From Chloroflexota bacterium (GTDB taxonomy: Bacteria; Chloroflexota; Anaerolineae; VGOG01): 54,683 nt of DNA. The stretch covers positions 1 to 54,683 of the forward strand of contig JAUWOY010000017.1 of assembly GCA_030611885.1 (NCBI GenBank), read 5' to 3'. The translations under genes and the position numbers were made by a program. The first letter of the stretch is position 1; every line of letters begins with the position of its first letter. Of this stretch, positions 50,026 to 54,683 are shown one piece after another. The notes under the pieces are model-generated. The model ran no database searches, was not told the DNA's origin, and saw nothing but the letters and a program-made list of their open reading frames with translations.

Positions 50026-50055
50026 ATGATACCACAGGTAGGGGCATTTCGTCAA
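50026..50055 (-). promoter_or_regulatory. Sigma70-like promoter for the carbamoyltransferase operon
   Basis: On the minus strand TTGACG, 18 nt, TATCAT. The rest of the gap to the TA promoter carries a GGCGTCGCTGGCGAAGTCGA repeat remnant near 50208 and a GCCCCGTCCGC palindrome, with no ORF of note. Confidence 0.55.
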
Positions 50056-50314
50056 GTGGGAGTTCAAGTCAGTGGAAATGTTAATGAAACAGCAGCTTGA
50101 CAGTGGGGGGGGAGTGATATAAAGCGGCAACAGGATCAACGTCCCTTCCGCAGTACCGCGAGATCTCTTGGAAAGTCTTTGAAACCGCTCCTAGCCCCCG
50201 TCCCCGGGGGCGTCGCTGGCGAAGTCGAACCGCAAGATCCGCCCCGCGGACGGGGCTCCGAGCACTTTCCGAGAGAACTCCCGCCAGCGGTGTCCTCTGT
50301 CCAGGATTGGAGGC

Positions 50315-50356
50315 TTGCGCAAAAATCCAAAATGACTATAATTATGGTCAGAAACC
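50315..50356 (+). promoter_or_regulatory. Promoter and operator-like palindrome of the TA operon
   Basis: TTGCGC, 16 nt, TATAAT (50337-50342), then ATGGTCAGAAACCAT, a short palindrome overlapping the first ATG. This is a likely site for self-repression. Confidence 0.65.
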
Positions 50357-50680
50357 ATGATGTCCAAACAGCCCTTTGAACTCATCTACGATCCCGAAGT
50401 CGCGCAACATCTGAAGGCGATTGACCGCAAGCATCATTCGCTGATTCGGCGCACTATCGAAGAACAGTTGTGTTACGAGCTGGAGGTCGAGACGCGCAAT
50501 CGTAAACCTTTGCTTCGACCTTCTGCGTTCGGTACAGCATGGGAGATACGCTTCGGCCCCAACAACCGGTTCCGTGTATTCTATCGAACCGATCCCTCAA
50601 TACATGAGGTCCACATCCTGGCAATCGGGGTCAAAGTGGGTAATCGGCTGTTCATAGGTGGAGAGGAATTCGAGTTATGA
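50357..50680 (+). CDS. RelE/ParE-family toxin
   Basis: A 107-residue toxin. The core AWEIRFGPNNRFRVFYRTD and the end VKVGNRLFIGGEEFEL are typical of a RelE/ParE subgroup that may cleave ribosome-bound mRNA or block gyrase. Two ATGs (50357, 50360) are possible. No strong ribosome site precedes them, and a palindrome overlaps the start, so expression is probably low. Toxin comes first, before the antitoxin, which is less usual for this superfamily. The stop overlaps the antitoxin ATG (ATGA). Confidence 0.85.
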   Translation: MMSKQPFELIYDPEVAQHLKAIDRKHHSLIRRTIEEQLCYELEVETRNRKPLLRPSAFGTAWEIRFGPNNRFRVFYRTDPSIHEVHILAIGVKVGNRLFIGGEEFEL

Positions 50681-50940
50681 AAATCGCCCCTGTAGTGGAA
50701 GTGAAGGCCCGTTTCAGCGCCTACCTGGAATGGTGTCAGGATGGGCCAGTTATCGTCACGAAGAATGGCCGTCCTGTGGCTGTGTTGATCTCCATTCTGG
50801 AAGATGACGAACTGGAGCGCCTTGTGTTGGCCTATACACCCAGGTTTCGTCGCCTGTTGGATGCGGCTGAGCAACGCATCCAACAAACAGGTGGCGTCAA
50901 GCACGAGGAGTTCTGGAAATCGTTTAACATGGCTGAATAG
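50677..50940 (+). CDS. Phd/YefM-family antitoxin
   Basis: An 87-residue antitoxin. The N terminus (VVEVKARFSAYLEWC, PVIVTKNGRPVAVLI) forms the Phd/YefM DNA-binding fold; the C-terminal half (RLLDAAEQRIQQTGG) should wrap the toxin. Its ATG overlaps the toxin stop codon. Confidence 0.87.
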   Translation: MKIAPVVEVKARFSAYLEWCQDGPVIVTKNGRPVAVLISILEDDELERLVLAYTPRFRRLLDAAEQRIQQTGGVKHEEFWKSFNMAE

Positions 50941-50991
50941 TAAGATCATTCAGCGTTCTACGAGGGGATATGCCCTTTTGGCAAGAAGAGA

Positions 50992-51018
50992 GTTGGAGAT
51001 TGGATATTAGAGATTAGA
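50992..51018. repeat. GATTGGA-type short repeats
   Basis: GAGATTGGATATTAGAGATT units. Part of the 342-nt stretch 50941-51282 that also contains the hairpin at 51040, the promoter at 51177 and the AACACGC array. Confidence 0.6.
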
Positions 51019-51039
51019 AGGAGACCGAAATCGTTCTCG

Positions 51040-51106
51040 CTCGCTCAAGGCGCAGGACAGAGGGTTCTGGTAGATGATTCGCCAGAACCTTCTGTCTTGA
51101 GCGTCG
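51040..51106. repeat. Long imperfect hairpin
   Basis: CTCAAG/GACAGA/GGTTCTGG on the left pair with CCAGAACC/TCTGTC/TTGAG on the right with small bulges. Dispersed palindrome or terminator. Confidence 0.6.
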
Positions 51107-51176
51107 GCATCTTGAGCTGGACAGGAACCAATTACTGCTGGGTGATTGGAGCGTGGTTTGGCACATAGTCCCCAGG

Positions 51177-51205
51177 TTGACCAAAAGGTGCCTCTGTGGT
51201 AAAAT
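51177..51205 (+). promoter_or_regulatory. Sigma70 promoter for the RNase Z gene
   Basis: TTGACC, 17 nt, TAAAAT. Confidence 0.7.
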
Positions 51206-51217
51206 GACGAAGACGTA

Positions 51218-51262
51218 TTGCGTGTTCCGTGTTTCGTTACGCAACACGCAACACGCAACACG
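51218..51262. repeat. AACACGC 7-nt tandem repeats as an inverted array
   Basis: GCGTGTTCCGTGTTTCG on the left, then AACACGC, AACACGC, AACACGG. It lies in the 5' leader of the RNase Z gene. Confidence 0.8.
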
Positions 51263-51282
51263 GTTCACAAAGGACTCATCCA

Positions 51283-52206
51283 ATGTTCGAACTAATCTTT
51301 CTCGGCACCTCTGCTTCCGCTCCCTCAATCAGACGGAATCTGTCGGCCACCATGATCCTGCACAAAGAGTACCGTTTCCTGGTAGACTGCGGCGAGGGGA
51401 CGCAGCGACAACTACTCAGGAGCGGGCTGGGCTTCAAACGGCTGGACAAGATCCTCCTCACTCACGGCCACCTGGATCACATCCTGGGCCTGGGGGGTTT
51501 GGTGTCTACCTTTAGCCGCTGGGAGGCCATCTCGAAGTTCGAGATCTATGGGGGAAGCTGGGCGCTGGAACGGGTCAATGACCTCATCTTCGGGGTAGTG
51601 TTTCGCGGAGTAAAGCCTCCCCTGCAAATTGACCTGATACCGATAGAGCCGGGAGTCCTGATGGAAGACGACACCTTTGAGCTCACGGCCTTCGCCGTCA
51701 CCCATCGCGGGCCGGGCTGTCTCGGTTACACGTTTCGGGAGAAGGGAAAGTGCCCCTTTCTGGTTGACAAGGCCGAGGCCCTGGGAGTGCCGCCTGGGCC
51801 AGAGCGAGGTCGCCTGGTGCGGGGGGAAACCGTGACTCTGGCTAATGGCACGGTGGTGCATCCCGATCAGGTGCTGGGCCCTTCCATCCCCGGCGCCAAG
51901 CTGGTCTTCGTGGGCGATGCGGCCCACACCTACAACCTGGTAGAAGTGGCCAGCGACGCTGATGCCCTGGTCATCGAGGCCACCTATCTAACAAAAGAGG
52001 AGGAGCTGGCCAGGAAATACGGCCACCTTACGGCTGCCGCAGCGGCGACCCTGGCTCGGCAGGCGGGAGTCAGGCAACTGTACCTGACCCACATCTCCCG
52101 GCGCTACTCTGGGGAGGCAGTCCTGGCCGAAGCCAGAGCCATCTTTCCCCAAACCGTGGTGGCCAGGGACTTCGACCGCTTTCGAATCATCAAGGAGAAA
52201 GAGTAG
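51283..52206 (+). CDS. rnz: Ribonuclease Z
   Basis: A 307-residue metallo-beta-lactamase-fold nuclease that trims the 3' end of pre-tRNA. Metal site His61, His63, Asp65, His66 (LLTHGHLDHILG); other His/Asp occur in VTHRGPGCLGY, FVGDAAHTYN and YGHLTAAAAA; the HEAT-like His region is LYLTHISRRYSG. ATG 51283 follows AAAGGA; the longer frame to 51229 reads the repeat. Convergent with the next gene, which it overlaps by 17 nt at the 3' end. Confidence 0.92.
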   Translation: MFELIFLGTSASAPSIRRNLSATMILHKEYRFLVDCGEGTQRQLLRSGLGFKRLDKILLTHGHLDHILGLGGLVSTFSRWEAISKFEIYGGSWALERVNDLIFGVVFRGVKPPLQIDLIPIEPGVLMEDDTFELTAFAVTHRGPGCLGYTFREKGKCPFLVDKAEALGVPPGPERGRLVRGETVTLANGTVVHPDQVLGPSIPGAKLVFVGDAAHTYNLVEVASDADALVIEATYLTKEEELARKYGHLTAAAAATLARQAGVRQLYLTHISRRYSGEAVLAEARAIFPQTVVARDFDRFRIIKEKE

Positions 52207-52672
52207 TTTTGTTTCGTAAGAAGGTGACGATTTCCTCCAGGTGCCTCTTATCCACTTCGTCGAAGGCATCGTATTCGGCGCTGTCCACGTCCAAAACGGC
52301 TATCAGCTCATCCCTGTCATCGAAGACGGGCACCACGATCTCCGATTTGGAGTTGGAGTCGCAGGCGATGTGGCCTGGGAACTGGTGGACGTTGGGCACG
52401 ACGATGGTCTCCTCACTGCGAGCAGCAGCCCCGCACACTCCTCGATCGAAGCTGATGTGCAAACAGCCCAGCGTACCCTGATAAGACCCGATCAGCAGTT
52501 CCCCCGGCGCTACCACCCGATAGAACCCCGTCCAGAAGAAGTGATCGAGGCTGTGATGCAAGAGACAGGCGATGGTGGCCATCGAGGCGATCAAGTCCGT
52601 CTCTCCCTCTAAGGTCGCCCTGATCGCGTCCGTCACCTGCCGATAGATTTCTTCTTTCTGTTCTCTCTCCAT
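52190..52672 (-). CDS. msrC: Free methionine-(R)-sulfoxide reductase (GAF domain)
   Basis: A 160-residue GAF-fold reductase that repairs free methionine-R-sulfoxide with thioredoxin. All three redox Cys are present: Cys70 (LGCLHI), Cys80 (RGVCGAAA) and Cys104 (GHIACDS). WTGFYRVVAPGELLIGSYQG and IVVPVFDDRDELIAVLDVDS fit the family. ATG 52672 follows AAGGGAG. The gene adds to the repair theme set by the isoaspartyl methyltransferase. Confidence 0.92.
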   Translation of the reverse strand: MEREQKEEIYRQVTDAIRATLEGETDLIASMATIACLLHHSLDHFFWTGFYRVVAPGELLIGSYQGTLGCLHISFDRGVCGAAARSEETIVVPNVHQFPGHIACDSNSKSEIVVPVFDDRDELIAVLDVDSAEYDAFDEVDKRHLEEIVTFLRNKTTLSP

Positions 52673-52765
52673 CGTATATCTCCCTTAGCTTCGATTTGTG
52701 CCTACCTTGATATTGCTAGATTCCCGCCAAGGCTATCTTGTTGTGGTCATGACTGCTTGAGAACA

Positions 52766-52836
52766 CTACAGCGGATTTAGAAAGGAACGGATTTCTTGCT
52801 CCCAATCCGTTTTGTTCCAAATCCGTTGTAGTGTTT
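52766..52836. repeat. Palindromic repeat with ACACTACA/TGTAGTGT ends
   Basis: ACACTACAGCGGATTT pairs with AAATCCGTTGTAGTGT; inner GGAACGGATT pairs with AATCCGTTTTGTTCC. It is located after the peptidase stop codon and may serve as its terminator. Confidence 0.75.
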
Positions 52837-52854
52837 CGGCAGCGGAGCCCTTCG

Positions 52855-54072
52855 TTAGCAGTTCCCAGCCCCGCGCTCCCTCTTGTACAGAAACGGCAAG
52901 ACTCCCAAAGCCAGCCCCGGCACCGCACCCCAGCAAATACCTCCTGTCGGCTTATCCGCTTTTGGCTCCCCTGCCTCCCCCCGCGGCGGCGCACCAATGC
53001 TCTCGCGCCATTGGGCGTCCAGCTCATCCTGGTCGAAGCCGTAAACCTTCATCAGGGCGTCGTCGGCCAGTGACCCCTCTTGGAAGACCTCCAGCAGTTG
53101 GCTCATCTTCTCCTTGCCGTAGGTTTTGAGCAGGAAGTCAACTACACTATAAACCTCCCCGTAGAAGAGGTTGACCTCAGCGGGATTGCCGGTGGGTGCC
53201 GTGAGGGAGCGAACGGAGAGAAGCCTGTTCTCACGGATGCCCTTCTTCAGGGCCTGATCGTTGCCGCTCCGCAGTTTTCCTTCGTTGTACATGGCCAGCC
53301 CTTCGTTGAGCCAGGCGGGTATATCGGCATAGGGGTTCTCAGTGGCCAGGCCGACCACAACGTGGGTCAGTTCGTGAGCAATGGTACTGTCCACGTCCTG
53401 ATGGGTGCCGTGCAGGAGCACGATGTCCGGAGCCACTACCACGCCCAGGGTGATTATCTGTTCCTCGTAGACCGCGCCCTGCGAGGTGAGGGCCTCTTGC
53501 ATGTCGGTCTTGCTCTGGTAGACGATGATCTTGACGGGCTTCTCCAACTCTACACCCACGTTCTCTTCCAGGCGGGCCAGGGATTCCACCGCGCTGCTCA
53601 GAAGCTCTCGACCGAAAGCCCGGTCAGCATCGTACCAGTACAGGATAACCTTCCCCTCGGTCAGGCTCTCCCAGGTGAAGCGATCGTCCATGTAGGTGAA
53701 AGTGACGAGCTCGGTCTCCAGAGCGTCGCCAGCCGCGTCCTTTATCCGCCACGAGTACTCGATGTCGGAGCCGGGGGGGATTTCCCCTCGCTGCAATCGC
53801 CAGACGTATTCGGCCTCCACCTGTTTGGCGGGACTGAATCCAGGACGGGCCGAGTTGGTGACGGGCGCATCGCCGATCCTGTAGAGCAAGGTTATGTCAT
53901 TGATCTCGCTGCTGCTCTCCGCCGTCAGACGAAACACGATTTGCTCGGAGAAGCTGTACTCGTAAGCATCGGCGGTGACAGTGATCCCATCTTGAGCCAG
54001 GACGAGGGGGGATACCATGGCCAGCAGAACCAATCCCAACACAAGCAAGGCAAACTTTTTTCTCATTCTCAT
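52855..54072 (-). CDS. Secreted zinc peptidase, MA-like (gluzincin) type
   Basis: A 405-residue exported protein. Signal peptide (KKFALLVLGLVLLAM...) at residues 3-25; a beta-sandwich-like N-terminal domain; then the zinc site His233-Glu234-His237 (IAHELTHVV) with the third ligand Glu in PAWLNEGLAMY. A hydrophobic C-terminal segment (GGICWGAVPGLALGVLPFLY) followed by KRERG should anchor it to the membrane. ATG 54072 follows GAGGAGG; the ORF extension to 54096 is not needed. Substrate unknown. Confidence 0.87.
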   Translation of the reverse strand: MRMRKKFALLVLGLVLLAMVSPLVLAQDGITVTADAYEYSFSEQIVFRLTAESSSEINDITLLYRIGDAPVTNSARPGFSPAKQVEAEYVWRLQRGEIPPGSDIEYSWRIKDAAGDALETELVTFTYMDDRFTWESLTEGKVILYWYDADRAFGRELLSSAVESLARLEENVGVELEKPVKIIVYQSKTDMQEALTSQGAVYEEQIITLGVVVAPDIVLLHGTHQDVDSTIAHELTHVVVGLATENPYADIPAWLNEGLAMYNEGKLRSGNDQALKKGIRENRLLSVRSLTAPTGNPAEVNLFYGEVYSVVDFLLKTYGKEKMSQLLEVFQEGSLADDALMKVYGFDQDELDAQWRESIGAPPRGEAGEPKADKPTGGICWGAVPGLALGVLPFLYKRERGAGNC

Positions 54073-54121
54073 TTCTCTTTCCTCCTCGGTCAGCACACAA
54101 TTATAGCACTCTCCTTTAGGT

Positions 54122-54150
54122 TTGCCAATTCAGGTGAAAGCAGTTATAAT
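54122..54150 (+). promoter_or_regulatory. Sigma70 promoter for the zinc-ribbon protein
   Basis: TTGCCA, 17 nt, TATAAT, 39 nt ahead of the start. Confidence 0.8.
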
Positions 54151-54189
54151 CACAACGCACCTTTTTGGTTGCAGGAAGGAGATTCTGGC

Positions 54190-54492
54190 ATGACTATTCC
54201 GAAATCCGGTATTCAGGAGCTAGCCATCAAAGCCCACGAGATGGGAGCGGGCGTGCTGCGTGGCTCTGTTGAGCGCCTTGACGAAAAAAGAGGGTGGGCC
54301 ATAGGAAACGTGCATCTGCGCGACTGGCTGGCCAGATATGAGGGCCGAGATGTGATTCTGATCGCTGCCGTGGTTGGAGAAGGGCAGTACCTGACCACAA
54401 AGACCTGTAGAACGTGCGGGCGGGAGTACAAGGGCAGCGAGTGCCCTCACTGCCGGGAGGTCAGGGAAAGGCTGAGAGGCAGGCGGGGCTAG
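54190..54492 (+). CDS. Small protein with C-terminal zinc ribbon
   Basis: A 100-residue soluble protein. The first 70 residues (MTIPKSGIQELAIKAHEMGA, GWAIGNVHLRDWLARYEGRD) may form an OB-like or alpha/beta domain. CRTCGREYKGSECPHC (two CxxC pairs) forms a zinc ribbon, followed by a basic tail (REVRERLRGRRG) that could bind nucleic acid. AAGGAG lies 8 nt ahead of ATG 54190. It is monocistronic and has a strong promoter, so it is probably well expressed. I recognise no named family. Confidence 0.8.
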   Translation: MTIPKSGIQELAIKAHEMGAGVLRGSVERLDEKRGWAIGNVHLRDWLARYEGRDVILIAAVVGEGQYLTTKTCRTCGREYKGSECPHCREVRERLRGRRG

Positions 54493-54543
54493 CGCGAGGT
54501 CAGCCCCGTCGAGTGGGAGACGCTGGCGGAATGTTGGTGGGTG

Positions 54544-54683
54544 GTATCTTCTCAAAAAATCGGGGGAGGACAAATCCAGCGCCGGCCGAGTAGGAGCGTA
54601 GCGACGTATCGAGGCCAAGCGGGTTGCCGGTAGACCCGTTCGCATCCTGGGTTTCGATACGACCTGAAGGTCTACTCAACCGG
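54544..54683. mobile_element. MITE-like element, inverted and shortened copy, cut by the window end
   Basis: GTATCTTCTCAAAAAATCGG at 54544 matches the complement of the right end of the element at 10678-10927. The sequence follows that copy in reverse orientation, minus about 60 nt of its centre, up to CTACTCAACCGG at the edge. Confidence 0.8.

Noticed and set aside
53080..54492. A 470-codon plus-strand frame spanning the peptidase gene
   Set aside because: Its first two thirds are antisense to a peptidase with a zinc motif and signal peptide. Only the last 100 codons, with their own promoter and ribosome site, are a real gene.
1..54683. tRNA and rRNA genes
   Set aside because: I looked for TTCGAAT/TTCGAAC arms and rRNA-like stretches on both strands. 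The hits I saw lie inside coding regions without a cloverleaf context.

Overview
The window looks like a chromosomal contig from an uncultured anaerobic bacterium of the phylum Chloroflexota, probably Anaerolineae-like. This assignment is an inference. It rests on GC-rich coding sequence with strong GGAGG ribosome sites, Pro/Thr-rich extracellular linkers, a recurring YLPxxLK motif in secreted proteins, a bS22-like mini ribosomal protein, an aldehyde:ferredoxin oxidoreductase, and many dispersed palindromic repeats. Both window ends lie in repetitive DNA (a Pro/Thr-codon repeat on the left, an inverted-repeat element on the right), as expected where an assembly breaks.

Layout. 1-3290 (minus): a papain-like secreted protein whose catalytic Cys is Gly, a GNAT acetyltransferase and a lipoprotein-type isoaspartyl methyltransferase. 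3366-6745 (plus): threonine dehydrogenase, an uncharacterised protein and 2-amino-3-ketobutyrate CoA ligase (threonine to glycine). 6851-12407 (minus): a heterodimeric ABC exporter, a 250-bp inverted-repeat element, a small promoter-to-terminator unit (34-codon ORF or sRNA) and an AI-2E family permease. 12467-14456: a T-box leader with a UGG (Trp) specifier controlling trpB2. 14568-22388: a deleted glnQ remnant, cysteine desulfidase, phosphofructokinase, a YbaK editing protein, a Pro/Thr-rich membrane protein and three tandem M42 aminopeptidases. 22470-25882: an exopolysaccharide set (glycosyltransferase, two Wzz-like proteins, tyrosine-kinase-like ATPase). 25927-28980: a wrecked hicB and restriction endonuclease next to an intact adenine methylase. 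29036-31242: a decayed secreted protein, bS22, rmlA and an antitoxin/HicA pair fused by overlap to the next operon. 31239-42450: a long plus-strand catabolic run (B12 radical SAM, amidohydrolase, MoaD, AOR, CoA-transferase A/B, thiolase, type III CoA-transferase, class III aminotransferase). 42455-44438: a minus-strand ncRNA candidate and a LAGLIDADG homing endonuclease inserted into the 5' end of rmlB, leaving a decapitated 5' stub and an AT-rich replacement 5' end. 44440-54683: a decayed gene, a DUF3160 protein, two divergent carbamoyltransferase paralogs around a four-helix-bundle (IVP) gene, a toxin-first TA pair, RNase Z, free methionine sulfoxide reductase, a secreted gluzincin peptidase and a small zinc-ribbon protein.

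The most unusual signals are (i) the homing endonuclease in rmlB with duplicated target and a compositionally foreign gene 5' end, (ii) the papain homologue without its nucleophile, (iii) two compact promoter-to-terminator RNA units on the minus strand, (iv) a T-box leader holding two intrinsic terminators, and (v) an unusual load of 7-8-nt tandem repeats, G-rich palindromes and inverted-repeat elements that invade reading frames in phase, make protein tails and supply Shine-Dalgarno sequences. All functional statements rest on reading translated sequence and recalling family motifs. No database search was run.
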